This document shows, one piece after another, positions 1-11,569 of a DNA stretch of 64,000 bases. Each line of letters opens with the position of its first letter. Position 1 is the first letter of the stretch. Where the stretch lies: contig NW_026893837.1 in assembly GCF_032452875.1 (NCBI RefSeq), positions 1 to 64,000 of the forward strand, read 5' to 3'. This DNA is from Bos javanicus. Lineage: Eukaryota; Chordata; Mammalia; Artiodactyla; Bovidae. The notes beneath the pieces are model-generated. The model was not told the DNA's origin, did not search any database, and saw only the letters and a list, made by a program, of their open reading frames with translations. The position numbers were made by a program, and so were the translations under genes.

Positions 1-2700
1 TGCGACACCTGCCAGCTCATCTGCTTGATTGTCGCCAGCTGATACGCGCGACACCTGCCTGTTCATCTGCTTGATAATCCCCAGCTGAGCCGCGCGACAC
101 CTGCCTGTTCATCTGCTTGATAATCGAAAACTGAAATGCGCGACACCTGCCTGCTCATCTGCTTGATATACGCCAGGTGAGCCGCGTGACACCTGCCTGC
201 TCTTCTGCTTGACTGTGGCCAGCTGAGCCGCGTGACACCTGCCTGCTAATCTGCTGGATAATCGACAGCTGAGCCACGTGACACCTGCCTGCTCATCTGC
301 TTGATAATCGTCAGCTGAGCCGCGCGACACCTGCCTGCTCATCTGCTGGATAATCGCCAGCTGAGCCGCTCGACACCTGCCTGCTCTTCTGCTTGACTGT
401 GGCCAGCTGAACCGTGTGACACCTGCCTGCTCATCTTTTTGATAATTGACAGCTGAGCTGCGCGACACCTGCCTGCTCATTTTTTGATAATCGCGAGTTG
501 AGCCCCGCGACACCTGAATGTTCATCTACTTGATAATCGAAAACTGAACCCCGCGACACCTGCCTGCTCATCTGCTTGATATACGCCAGCTGAGCCGATC
601 GACACCTGCCTGCTCTTCTGCTTGACTGTGGCCAGCTGAGCCGCGTGACACCTGCCTGCTCATCTGCTTGGTAATCGACAGCTGAGCCGCGAGACACCTG
701 CCTGCTCATCTGCTTGGTAATCGCCAGCTGAGCCGCGCGACACCTGCCTGCTCATCTGCTTGATAATCGACAGTTGAGCCGCGCGACACCTGCCTGCTCA
801 TCTGCTTGATGGTCGCAAGCGGAGCTGCGCGACACCTGCCTGCTCATCTGCTTGATAATCGAAAACTGAGCTGTGCGACACCTGCCTGCTCATCTGCTTG
901 ATATACGCCAGCTGAGGGGTACGACACCTGCCTGTTCTTCTGCTTGATTGTCGCCAGCTTAGCCGCGTGACACCTTCCTGCTCATCTGTTTGATTGTCAC
1001 AAGCTGAACCGCGCGACACGTGCCTGCTCATCTGCTTGATATACGCCAGCTGAGCCGCGCGACACCTGCCTGTTCATCTGCTTGATAATCGCCAGCTGAG
1101 CCATGCGACACCTGCCTGTTCATCTGCTTGATAATCGAAAACTGAGCCGCGCGACACCTGCCTACTCATCTGCTTGATAATCGACAGCTGAGCCGCGTGA
1201 CCCCTGCCTGTTAATCTGCTTGATAATCGCCAGCTGAGACCCGCGACACCTGCCTGTTCATCTGCTTGATAATCGAAGACTGAGCCGCGCGACACCTGCC
1301 TGCTCATCTTCTTGATTGTCGCAAGCGGAGCTGCGTGACACCTGCCTGCTCATCTGCTTGATTGTCGCCAGCTGAGCCGCGCGACACCTGCCTACTCATC
1401 TGCTTGATAATCGCCAGCTGAGCCCCGTGACACCTGCCTGTTCATCTGCTTGATAATCGCCAGCTGAGCCGCGCGACACTTGCCTGTTCATCTGCTTGAT
1501 AATCGCCAGCTGAGCCACGCGACACCTGCCTGCTCATCTGCTTGATAATCGACAGCTGAGCCGCGCGACACCTGCCTGCTCATCTGCTTCATTGTCGCCA
1601 GCTGAGCTGCGCGACACCTGCCTGCTCATCTGCTTGATTGTCGCCAGCTGAGCTGCGCAACACCTGCCTGCTCAGCTGCTTGAAAATCGCCACCTGAGCC
1701 GCGCGACACCTGCCTGCTCATTTGCTTGATAATCGACAGCTGAGCCACTCGACACCTGCCTGCTTATGTGCTTGATAATCGACAGCTGAGCCGCGCGACA
1801 CCTGCCTGCTCATCTGCTTGAAGGTCGCAAGTGGAGCTGCGCGACACCTGCCTGCTCATCTGCTTGAAGGTCGCAAGCGGAGCTGCGCGACACCTGCCTG
1901 CTCATCTGCTTGATTGTCGCCAGCTGAGCCGCGCGACACCTGCCTACTCATCTGCTTGACAATCCCCAGCTGAGGCCCGCGACACCTGCCTGTTCATCTG
2001 CTTGATAATCGAAAACTGAGCCGCGAGACACCTGCCTGCTCATCTGCTTGATTGTCTCCAGCTGAGCCGCGCGAGACCTGCCTGCTCATCTGCTTGATAT
2101 ACGCCAGCTCTACCGTGCGACACCTGCCTGCTCATCTATTTGATTATATCCAGCTGAGCCTCGGAAGACCTGCCTGTTCATCTGTTTGATAATCAAAAAC
2201 TGAGCCGCGTGACACCTGCCTGCTCATCTGCTTGATATACGCCAGCTGAGCCACGCGACACCTGCCTGCTCTTCTGCCTGATAATCGCCAGCGGAGCTGC
2301 TCGACACCTGCCTGATCATCTGCTTGATAATCGCCAGCTGAGCCACGCGACACCTGCCTGTTCATCTGCTTGATAATCGCCAGCTGAGCCACGTGACACC
2401 TGCCTGCTCATCTGCTTGATAATACACAGCTGAGCCGCGTGACTCTTGCCTGCTCATCTGCTTGATAATCTCCAGGTGAGCCGCACGATACCTGCCTGCT
2501 CATCTGCTTGATAATCGCCAGCTGAGCCGCGCGACACCTGCCTGCTCATCTGCTTGATAATCGCCAGGTGAGCCACACGACACCTGCCTGCTCATCTTTT
2601 TGATAATCGCCAACTGAGCCGCGCGACACCTGCCTGCTCATCTTTTCGATAATCGACAGCTGAGCCGCGTGACACCTGCCTGCTCATCTTTTTGATAATC
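1..2700. repeat. Segmental duplication A, left copy (mate at about 8829-11529)
   Basis: The window opens with a CACCTGCCAGCTCATC monomer that recurs at 8829 with the same following order. Shared oddities include CTGAAATGCGCG, a GCTGGATAATCG monomer, GACAATCCCCAGCTGAGG, the CATCTATTTGAT and GATCATC monomers, and CATCTTTTCGAT near 2641 and 11469. The offset is 8828 bp at the start, 192 monomers less 4 bp, and becomes 8829 after a 1-bp loss in this copy. The left end is unknown because the window starts here. Confidence 0.85.
464..508. repeat. 45-bp monomer (1-bp deletion)
   Basis: The anchor interval is 45 instead of 46. The CATCTTTTTG seen in related monomers is CATTTTTTG here, a single C lost. 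The matching monomer of the right duplicate (about 9300) keeps the base. The loss lengthens a minus-strand open frame but makes no gene. Confidence 0.9.
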
Positions 2701-3452
2701 GCGAGCTGAGCCCCGCGACACCTGAATGTTCATCTGCTTGATAATCGAAAACTGAACCGCGCGACACCTGCCTGCTCATCTGCTTGATTGTCTCCAGCTG
2801 AGCCGCGCGAGACCTGCCTGCTCATCTGCTTGATATACGCCAGCTCTACCGTGCGTCACCTGCCTGCTCATCTATTTGATTGTATCCAGCTGAGCCTCGG
2901 AAGACCTGCCTGTTCATCTGTTTGATGATCAAAAACTGAGCCACGTGACACCTGCCTGCTCATCTGCTTGATATACGCCAGCTGAGCCACGTGACACCTG
3001 CCTGCTCTTCTGCCTGATAATCGCCAGCGGAGCTGCTCGACACCTGCCTGCTCATCTGCTTGATAATCGCCAGCTGAGCCACGCGACACCTGCCTGTTCA
3101 TCTGCTTGATAATCGCCAGCTGAGCCGTGTGACACCTGCCTGCTCATCTGCTTGATAATAGCCAGCTGAGCCGCGTGACTCTTGCCTGCTCATCTGCTTG
3201 ATAATCTCCAGGTGAGCCGCACGATACCTGCCTGCTCATCTGCTTGATAATCGCCAGCTGAGCCGCGCGACACCTGCCTGCTCATCTGCTTGATAATCGC
3301 CACCTGAGCTGCACGACACCTGCCTGCTCATCTTTTTGATAATCGCCAGCTGAGCCGCGTGACACCTGCCTGCTCATCTTTTTGATAATCGACAGCTGAG
3401 CCGCGTGACACCTGCCTGCTCATCTTTTTGATAATCGCGAGTTGAGCCCCGC
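509..3452. repeat. Higher-order unit 1 (64 monomers, anchored on the GAATGTTC monomer)
   Basis: A rare monomer reading CACCTGAATGTTCATC begins the unit (GAATG at 516). It is followed by a CGATCGACAC monomer, a TTGACTGTGGCC monomer and, at about 811, a GATGGTCGCAAGCGG monomer. The same order restarts with GAATG at 3460, 2944 bp or exactly 64 monomers later. The right part of this unit also contains an extra GAATG monomer at 2724 because of the nested 16-monomer duplication. Unit boundaries are set by my choice of anchor and are not biological ends. Confidence 0.75.
2000..2735. repeat. 16-monomer (736-bp) block, copy 1
   Basis: The GATTGTCTCC mark at 2050 recurs at 2786, exactly 736 bp or 16 monomers later. 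Everything between keeps order: CATCTATTTGAT, TCGGAAGACC, CTTCTGCCTGATAATCG, CAGCGGAGCTGCTCG, GTGACTCTTGCC, CCAGGTGAGCCGCACGATACC and the TTTTTGATAATCG monomers, ending in GAATGTTC at 2724. Block edges are approximate. Confidence 0.85.
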
Positions 3453-3510
3453 GACACCTGAATGTTCATCTGCTTGATAATCGAAAACTGAACCGCGCGA
3501 CACCTGCCTG
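2736..3510. repeat. 16-monomer (736-bp) block, copy 2
   Basis: This is the direct tandem copy of 2000-2735, with GATTGTCTCC at 2786 and GAATGTTC at 3460. The match stops near 3517, where GATATACGCGAGC replaces the GATTGTCTCC expected for a third copy. The 5529 to 6265 GAATG pair, also 736 bp apart, is the same doublet carried within the larger tandem duplication. Confidence 0.83.
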
Positions 3511-6257
3511 CTCATCTGCTTGATATACGCGAGCTGAGCCGATCGACACCTGCCTGATCTTCTGCTTGACTGTGGCCAGCTGAGCCGCGTGACACCTGCC
3601 TGCTCATCTGCTTGTTAATCGACAGCTGAGCCGCGAGACACCTGCCTGCTCATCTGCTTGGTAATCGCCAGCTGAGCCGCGAGACACCTGCCTGCTCATC
3701 TGCTTGATGGTCGCAAGCGGAGTTGCGCGACACCTGCTTGCTCATCTGCTTGATTGTCGCCAGCTGAGCCGCGCGACACCTGCCTGCTCATCTGCTTGAT
3801 ATACGCCAGCTGAGCCGGGCGACACCTGCCTGTTCATCTGCTTGATAATCGCCAGCTGAGCCGCGCGACACCTGCCTGTTCATCTGCTTGATATACGCCA
3901 GTTGAGCCGCGTGACACCTGCCTGCTCTTCTGCTTGACTGTGGCCAGTTGAGCCACGTGACACCTGCCTGCTCATCTGCTTGATAATCGACAGCCGAACC
4001 GCGCGACACCTGTCTGCTCATCTGCTTGATAATCGCCAGCTGAGCCTCACGACACCTGCTTGTTCATCTGCTTGATAATCGAAAACTGAACCGTGCGACA
4101 CCTGCCTGCTCATCTGCTTGATAATCGCCAGCTGAGCCCCGCGACACCTGCCTGCTCATCTGCTTCATATACGCCAGCTGAGCCGCGTGACACCTGCCTG
4201 TTTTTCTGCTTGACTGGGGCCACCTGAGCCGCGTGACACCTGCATGCTCATCTGCTTGATAATCGACAGCTGAGCCGTGCGACACCTGCCTGTTCATCTG
4301 CTTGATATTCGACAGCTGAGCCGCGAGACACCTGCCTGCTCATCTGCTTGGTAATCGACAGCTGAGCCGCGCGACACCTGCCTGCTCATCTGCTTGGTAA
4401 TCGACAGCTGAGCCGCGAGACACCTACCTGCTCATCTACTTGGTAATCGACAACTGAGCCGCGAGACACCTGCCTGATCATCTGCTTGATAATTGCCACC
4501 TGAGCCGCGAGACACCTGCCTGCTCATCTGCTTGATAACTGCCACCTGAGCCACGCGACACCTTCCTGCTCATCTGCTTGATTGTCTCCAGCTGAGCCGC
4601 GCGTGACCTGCCTGCTCATCTGCTTGATATACGCCAGCTTACCGTGCGACACCTGCCTGCTCATCTATTTGATTGTATCCAGCTGAGCCGCGGAAGACCT
4701 GCCTGTTCATCTGTTTGATGATCAAAAACTGAGCCGCGTGACACCTGCCTGCTCATCTGCTTGATATACGCCAGCTCAGCCACGTGACACCTGCCTGCTC
4801 TTCTGCCTGATAATCGCCAGCGGAGCTGCTCGACACCTGCCTGATCATCTGCTTGATAATCGCCAGCTGAGCCACGCGACACCTGCCTGTTCATCTGCTT
4901 GATAATCGCCAGCTGAGCCATGTGACACCTGCCTGCTCATCTGCTTGATAATCCACAGCTGAGCCGCGTGACTCCTGCCTGCTCATCTGCTTGATAATCT
5001 CCAGGTGAGCCGCGCGATACCTGCCTGCTCATCTGCTTGATAATCGCCAGCTGAGCCGCGCGACACCTGCCTGCTCATCTGCTTGATAATCGCCAGGTGA
5101 GCCGCACGACACCTGCCTGCTCATCTTTTTGATAATCGCCAGCTGAGCCGCGCGACACCTGCCTGCTCATCTTTTTGATAATCGCCAGCTGAGCCCCGAG
5201 ACACCTGCCCGCACATCTGCTTGATATACGCCAGTTGAGCCGCGCGACACCTGCCTGCTCTTTTGATTGACTGTGGCCAGCTGAGCCGCGTGACACCTGC
5301 CTGCTCATCTGCTTGATAATCGCCAGCTGAGCCGCGCGACACCTGCCTGCTCATCTGCTTGATAATCGCCAGGTGAGCCGCGCGACACCTGCCTGCTCAT
5401 CTTTTTGATAATCGCCAGCTGAGCCGCGCGACACCTGCCTGCTCATCTTTTTGATAATCGACAGCTGAGCCGCGTGACACCTGCCTGCTCATCTTTTTGA
5501 TAATCGCGAGTTGAGCCCCGCGACACCTGAATGTTCATCTGCTTGATAATCGAAAACTGAACCGCGCGACACCTGCCTGCTCATCTGCTTGATTGTCTCC
5601 AGCTGAGCCGCGCGAGACCTGCCTGCTCATCTGCTTGATATACGCCAGCTCTACCGTGCGTCACCTGCCTGCTCATCTATTTGATTATATCCAGCTGAGC
5701 CTCGGAAGACCTGCCTGTTCATCTGTTTGATGATCAAAAACTGAGCCACGTGACACCTGCCTGCTCATCTGCTTGATATACGCCAGCTCAGCCACGTGAC
5801 ACCTGCCTGCTCTTCTGCCTGATAATCGCCAGCGGAGCTGCTCGACACCTGCCTGATCATCTGCTTGATAATCGCCAGCTGAGCCACGCGACACCTGCCT
5901 GTTCATCTGCTTGATAATCGCCAGCTGAGCCACGTGACACCTGCCTGCTCATCTGCTTGATAATCCACAGCTGAGCCGCGTGACTCTTGCCTGCTCATCT
6001 GCTTGATAATCTCCAGGTGAGCCGCACGATACCTGCCTGGTCATCTGCTTGATAATCGCCAGCTGAGCCGCGCGACACCTGCCTGCTCATCTGCTTGATA
6101 ATCGCCAGGTGAGCCGCGTGACACCTGCCTGCTCATCTTTTTGATAATCGCCAGCTGAGCCGCGCGACACCTGCCTGCTCATCTTTTTGATAATCGACAG
6201 CTGAGCCGCGTGACACCTGCCTGCTCATCTTTTTGATAATCGCGAGTTGAGCCCCGC
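3453..6257. repeat. Higher-order unit 2 (61 monomers)
   Basis: GAATG at 3460 starts the module and the next module start of the same kind is GAATG at 6265, 2805 bp later (61 monomers less the 1 bp lost at 4603-4647). It carries the marker order seen in units 1 and 3: CGATCGACAC, then GATCTTCTGCTTGACTGTGG, TTGTTAATCG, GATGGTCGC at about 3709, and the GATTGTCTCC block at 4581. It lacks one monomer with CGACAGTTGAGCC, present in the other three units just before the GATGGTCGC marker, so this unit probably lost it near 3680. Confidence 0.75.
4603..4647. repeat. 45-bp monomer (1-bp deletion)
   Basis: The segment that reads GCCAGCTCTACCGTGCG in sister monomers (near 2104, 5645 and 7485) reads GCCAGCTTACCGTGCG here, so one C is missing. 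It is private to this copy and therefore arose after the block was duplicated. Confidence 0.9.
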
Positions 6258-8135
6258 GACACCTGAATGTTCATCTGCTTGATAATCGAAAACTGAACCG
6301 CGCGACACCTGCCTGCTCATCTGCTTGATATACGCGAGCTGAGCCGATCGACACCTGCCTGATCTTCTGCTTGACTGTGGCCAGCTGAGCCGCGTGACAC
6401 CTGCCTGCTCATCTGCTTGTTAATCGACAGCTGAGCCGCGAGACACCTGCCTGCACATCTGCTTGGTAATCGCCAGCTGAGCCGCGCGACACCTGCCTGC
6501 TCATCTGCTTGATAATCGACAGTTGAGCCGCGAGACACCTGCCTGCTCATCTGCTTGATGGTCGCAAGCGGAGTTGCGCGACACCTGCTTGCTCATCTGC
6601 TTGATTGTCGCCAGCTGAGCCGCGCGACACCTGCCTGCTCATCTGCTTGATATACGCCAGCTGAGCCGGGCGACACCTGCCTGTTCATCTGCTTAATAAT
6701 CGCCAGCTGAGCCGCGCGACACCTGCCTGTTCATCTGCTTGATATACGCCAGTTGAGCCGCGTGACACCTGCCTGCTCCTCTGCTTGACTGTGGCCAGCT
6801 GAGCCGCGTGACACCTGCCTGCTCATCTGCTTGATAATCGACAGCCGAACCGCGCGACACCTGTCTGCTCATCTGCTTGATAATCGCCAGCTGAGCCCCG
6901 CGACACCTGCCTGTTCATCTGCTTGATAATCGAAAACTGAACCGTGCGACACCTGCCTGCTCATCTGCTTGATAATCGCCAGCTGAGCCCCGCTACACCT
7001 GCCTGCTCATCTGCTTCATATACGCCAGCTGAGCCGTGCGACACCTGCCTGCTCTTCTGCTTGACTGGGGCCACCTGAGCCGCGTGACACCTGCATGCTC
7101 ATCTGCTTGATAATCGACAGCTGAGCCGTGCGACACCTGCCTGTTCATCTGCTTGATAATCGACAGCTGAGCCGCGAGACACCTGCCTGCTCATCTGCTT
7201 GGTAATCGACAGCTGAGCCGCGCGACACCTGCCTGCTCATCTGCTTGGTAATCGACAGCTGAGCCGCGAGACACCTACCTGCTCATCTACTTGGTAATCG
7301 ACAACTGAGCCGCGAGACACCTGCCTGATCATCTGCTTGATAATTGCCACCTGAGCCGCGAGACACCTGCCTGCTCATCTGCTTGATAACCGCCACCTGA
7401 GCCACGCGACACCTTCCTGCTCATCTGCTTGATTGTCTCCAGCTGAGCCGCGCGTGACCTGACTGCTCATCTGCTTGATATACGCCAGCTCTACCGTGCG
7501 ACACCTGCCTGCTCATCTATTTGATTGTATCCAGCTGAGCCGCGGAAGACCTGCCTGTTCATCTGTTTGATGATCAAAAACTGAGCCGCGTGACACCTGC
7601 CTGCTCATCTGCTTGATATACGCCAGCTCAGCCACGTGACACCTGCCTGCTCTTCTGCCTGATAATCGCCAGCGGAGCTGCTCGACACCTGCCTGATCAT
7701 CTGCTTGATAATCGCCAGCTGAGCCACGCGACACCTGCCTGTTCATCTGCTTGATAATCGCCAGCTGAGCCACGTGACACCTGCCTGCTCATCTGCTTGA
7801 TAATCGACAGCTGAGCCGCGTGACTCCTGCCTGCTCATCTGCTTGATAATCTCCAGCTGAGCCGCGCGATACCTGCCTGCTCATCTGCTTGATAATCGCC
7901 AGCTGAGCCGCGCGACACCTGCCTGCTCATCTGCTTGATAATCGCCAGGTGAGCCGCACGACACCTGCCTGCTCATCTTTTTGATAATCGCCAGCTGAGC
8001 CGCGCGACACCTGCCTGCTCATCTTTTTGATAATCGCCAGCTGAGCCCCGAGACACCTGCCCGCACATCTGCTTGATATACGCCAGTTGAGCCGCGCAAC
8101 ACCTGCCTGCTCTTTTGATTGACTGTGACCAGCTG
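5285..8135. repeat. Tandem 2.8-kb block, copy 2
   Basis: This is the second copy of the block at 2480-5284. It is 46 bp longer in overall offset because it retains the monomer at about 6488-6533 that copy 1 lacks. The first 600 bp after 5592 also resembles 4581-5185 (GATTGTCTCC, CATCTATTTGAT and CAGCGGAGCTGCTCG order), showing older internal duplication. Similarity to copy 1 fades after about 8160. Confidence 0.78.
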
Positions 8136-9337
8136 AGCCGCATGAGACCTGCCTGCTCATCTGCTTGATAATCGACAGCAGAGCCGCGCGATACCTGCCT
8201 GCTCATCTGATTGTTAATCGACAGCTGAGCCGCGAGACACCTGCCTGCTCATCTGCTTGGTAATCGACAGGTGAGCCGCGCGACACCTGCCTGCTCATCT
8301 GCTTGATAATCGAGTTGAGCCGCGCGACACCTGCCTGCTCATCTGCTTGATGGTCGCAAGCGGAGTTGCGCGACACCTACCTGCTCATCTGCTTGATTGT
8401 CGCCAGCTGAGCCACGCGACACCTGCCTGCTCATCTGCTTGATAATCCCCAGCTGAGCCCCGTGACACCTGCCTTTTCATCTGCTTGATAATCGAAAACT
8501 GAGCTGCGCGACACCTGCCTGCTCTTTTGATTGACTGTGACCAGCTGAGCCGCGTGACACCTGCCTGCTCATCTGCTTGATAATCGACAGCTGAGCCACG
8601 CGACACCTGCCTGCTCATCTGCTTGATAATCGACAGTTGAGCCGCGCGACACCTGCCTGCTCATCTGCTTGATAATCGACAGCTGAGCCACGCGACACCT
8701 GCCTGCTCATCTGCTTGATAATCGACAGCAGAGCCGCGCGACACCTGCCTGCTCATCTGCTTGATAATCGACAGTTGAGCCGCGCGACACCTGCCTGCTC
8801 ATCTGCTTGAAGGTCGCAAGCGGAGCTGTGCGACACCTGCCAGCTCATCTGCTTGATTGTCGCCAGCTGAGCCGCGCGACACCTGCCTACTCATCTGCTT
8901 GACAATCCCCAGCTGAGCCGCGCGACACCTGCCTGTTCATCTGCTTGATAATCGAACTCTGAAATGCGCGACACCTGCCTGCTCATCTGCTTGATATACG
9001 CCAGGTGAGCCGCGTGACACCTGCCTGCTCTTCTGCTTGACTGTGGCCAGCTGAGCCGCGTGACACCTGCCTGCTAATCTGCTGGATATTCGACAGCTGA
9101 GCCGCGTGACACCTGCCTGCTCATCTGCTTGATAATCGTCAGCTGAGCCGCGCGACACCTGCCTGCTCATCTGCTGGATAATCGCCAGCTGAGCCGCGCG
9201 ACACCTGCCTGCTCTTCTGCTTGACTGTGGCCAGCTGAACCGTGTGACATCTGCCTGCTCATCTTTTAGATAATCGACAGCTGAGCTGCGCGACACCTGC
9301 CTGCTCATCTTTTTGATAATCGCGAGCTGAGCCCCGC
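6258..9337. repeat. Higher-order unit 3 (67 monomers)
   Basis: GAATG at 6265 opens the unit and the next is at 9345, 3080 bp away (67 monomers less 2 bp lost at 8282-8325). From 6265 to about 8135 it matches unit 2 closely, sharing unusual marks such as GATCTTCTGCTTGACTGTGG, TTGTTAATCG, GGGCGACAC and GCACATCTGCTTGATATACG. It also keeps the monomer missing from unit 2 (about 6488-6533). A second GATGGTCGCAAGCGG monomer at about 8352 suggests extra local duplication near its end. Confidence 0.72.
8282..8325. repeat. 44-bp monomer (2-bp deletion)
   Basis: ATAATCGAGTTGAGC stands where related monomers read ATAATCGACAGTTGAGC, so two bases (CA or AC) are missing. The neighbours on both sides are 46 bp. 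Confidence 0.9.
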
Positions 9338-11529
9338 GACACCTGAATGTTCATCTGCTTGATAATCGAAAACTGAACCCCGCGACACCTGCCTGCTCAT
9401 CTGCTTGATATACGCCAGCTGAGCCGATCGACACCTGCCTGCTCTTCTGCTTGACTGTGGCCAGCTGAGCCGCGTGACACCTGCCTGCTCATCTGCTTGA
9501 TAATCGACAGCTGAGCCGCGAGACACCTGCCTGCTCATCTGCTTGGTAATCGCCAGCTGAGCCGCGCGACACCTGCCTGCTCATCTGCTTGATAATCGAC
9601 AGTTGAGCCGCGCGACACCTGCCTGCTCATCTGCTTGATGGTCGCAAGCGGAGTTGCGCGACACCTGCCTGCTCATCTGCTTGATAATCGAAAACTGAGC
9701 TGCGCGACACCTGCCTGCTCATCTGCTTGATAAACGCCAGCTGAGCCGCACGACACCTGCCTGTTCTTCTGCTTGATTGTCGCCAGCTTAGCCGCGTGAC
9801 ACCTTCCTGCTCATCTGTTTGATTGTCGCCAGCTGAGCCGCGCGACACGTGCCTGCTCATCTGCTTGATATACGCCAGCTGAGCCGCGCGACACCTGCCT
9901 GTTCATCTGCTTGATAATCGCCAGCTGAGCCGCGCGACACCTGCCTGTTCATCTGCTTGATAATCGAAAACTGAGCCGCGCGACACCTGCCTACTCATCT
10001 GCTTGATAATCGACAGCTGAGCCGCGTGACCCCTGCCTGTTCATCTGCTTGATAATCGCCAGCTGAGACCCGCGACACCTGCCTGTTCATCTGCTTGATA
10101 ATCGCCAGCTGAGCCGCGCGACACCTGCCTGCTCATCTTCTTGATTGTCGCAAGCGGAGCTGCGTGACACCTGACTGCTCATCTGCTTGATTGTCGCCAG
10201 CTGAGCCGCGCGACACCTGCCTACTCATCTGCTTGATAATCGCCAGCTGAGCCCCGTGACACCTGCCTGTTCATCTGCTTGATAATCGCCAGCTGAGCCG
10301 CGCGACACTTGCCTGTTCATCTGCTTGATAATCGCCAGCTGAGCCGCGCGACACCTGCCTGCTCATCTGCTTGATAATCGACAGCTGAGCCGCGCGACAC
10401 CTGCCTGCTCATCTGCTTCATTGTCGCCAGCTGAGCTGCGCGACACCTGCCTGCTCATCTGCTTGATTGTCGCCAGCTGAGCTGCGCAACACCTGCCTGC
10501 TCAGCTGCTTGATAATCGCCACCTGAGCCGCGCGACACCTGCCTGCTCATTTGCTTGATAATCGACAGCTGAGCCACGCGACACCTGCCTGCTCATCTGC
10601 TTGATAATCGACAGCTGAGCCGCGCGACACCTGCCTGCTCATCTGCTTGATTGTCGCAAGCGGAGCTGCGCGACACCTGCCTGCTCATCTGCTTGATTGT
10701 CGCCAGCGGAGCTGCGCGACACCTGCCTGCTCATCTGCTTGATTGTCGCCAGCTGAGCCGCGCGACACCTGCCTACTCATCTGCTTGACAATCCCCAGCT
10801 GAGGCCCGCGACACCTGCCTGTTCATCTGCTTGATAATCGAAAACTGAGCCGCGAGACACCTGCCTGCTCATCTGCTTGATTGTCTCCAGCTGAGCCGCG
10901 CGATACCTGCCTGCTCATCTGCTTGATAAACGCCAGCTCTACCGCGCGACACCTGCCTGCTCATCTATTTGATTGTATCCAGTGAGCCGCGGAAGACCTG
11001 CCTGTTCATCTGTTTGATAATCAAAAACTGAGCCACGTGACACCTGCCTGCTCATCTGCTTGATATACGCCAGCTCAGCCACGTGACACCTGCCTGCTCT
11101 TCTGCCTGATAATCGCCAGCGGAGCTGCTCGACACCTGCCTGATCATCTGCTTGATAATCGCCAGCTGAGCCACGCGACACCTGCCTGTTCATCTGCTTG
11201 ATAATCGCCAGCTGAGCCGCGTGACACCTGCCTGCTCATCTGCTTGATAATCCACAGCTGAGCCGCGCGACACTTGCCTGCTCATCTGCTTGATAATCGC
11301 CAGGTGAGCCGCGCGATACCTGCCTGCTCATCTGCTTGATAATCGCCAGCTGAGCCGCGCGACACCTGCCTGCTCATCTGCTTGATAATCGCCAGCTGAG
11401 CCGCGCGACACCTGCCTGCTCATCTTTTTGATAATCGCCAGCTGAGCCGCGCGACACCTGCCTGCTCATCTTTTCGATAATCGACAGCTGAGCCGCGCGA
11501 CACCTGCCTGTTCATCTGCTTGATAATCG
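9338..11529. repeat. Higher-order unit 4, incomplete
   Basis: GAATG at 9345 is followed by the same ordered markers as unit 1: CGATCGACAC, TTGACTGTGGCC, GATGGTCGC at about 9640, GACACTTGCC, and the GATTGTCTCC block at 10880. It resembles unit 1 more than units 2 and 3, in line with the wider 1-2.7 kb to 8.83-11.53 kb duplication. The ordered pattern fades near 11.5 kb, where plain old-type monomers take over, so the fourth unit has no recognisable end. Confidence 0.7.
10948..10992. repeat. 45-bp monomer (1-bp deletion)
   Basis: TATCCAGTGAGCC replaces TATCCAGCTGAGCC, one C lost from the CAGCTG palindrome. It is not shared with the five sister modules. Confidence 0.9.
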
Positions 11530-11569
11530 CGAGCTGAGCCGCGCGACACCTGCATGCTCATCTGCTTGA

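Larger units (their letters stand above)
2480..5284. repeat. Tandem 2.8-kb block, copy 1
   Basis: This block matches 5285-8135 at an offset of 2805 bp up to about 3680 and 2851 bp after it, a change of exactly one monomer. Shared marks include the run of three TTTTTGATAATCG-type monomers before GAATGTTC, GGGCGACAC, the CTTGACTGGGGCC monomer and the GCACATCTGCTTGATATACG monomer near 5211. The end of copy 1 and the start of copy 2 coincide to within about a monomer, so the two lie directly in tandem. Confidence 0.78.
8829..11529. repeat. Segmental duplication A, right copy (mate at 1-2700)
   Basis: This block repeats the monomer order of 1-2700 at an offset of 8828-8829 bp. It differs by scattered substitutions and keeps the base lost from the 464-508 monomer of the left copy. 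It has its own 1-bp loss at 10948-10992. The left boundary is fixed only because the window begins inside the mate. Confidence 0.85.

Noticed and set aside
109..709. Minus-strand open frames of 138 and 92 codons as genes
   Set aside because: They are translations of the 46-bp monomer, rich in the recurring MSRQVSRGS and YQADEQAGV motifs, lengthened because local variants and the 1-bp loss at 464-508 remove regular TGA stops. They have no start context, codon signal or non-repeat sequence.
4661..7773. Near-identical 82-86 codon open frames at 4661, 5685 and 7513 as a gene family
   Set aside because: Their identity comes from the duplicated higher-order block. The frames open only because the CTTCTGCC monomer and other changes alter the TGA; in the two monomer-shifted frames the same DNA reads as the usual repeat.
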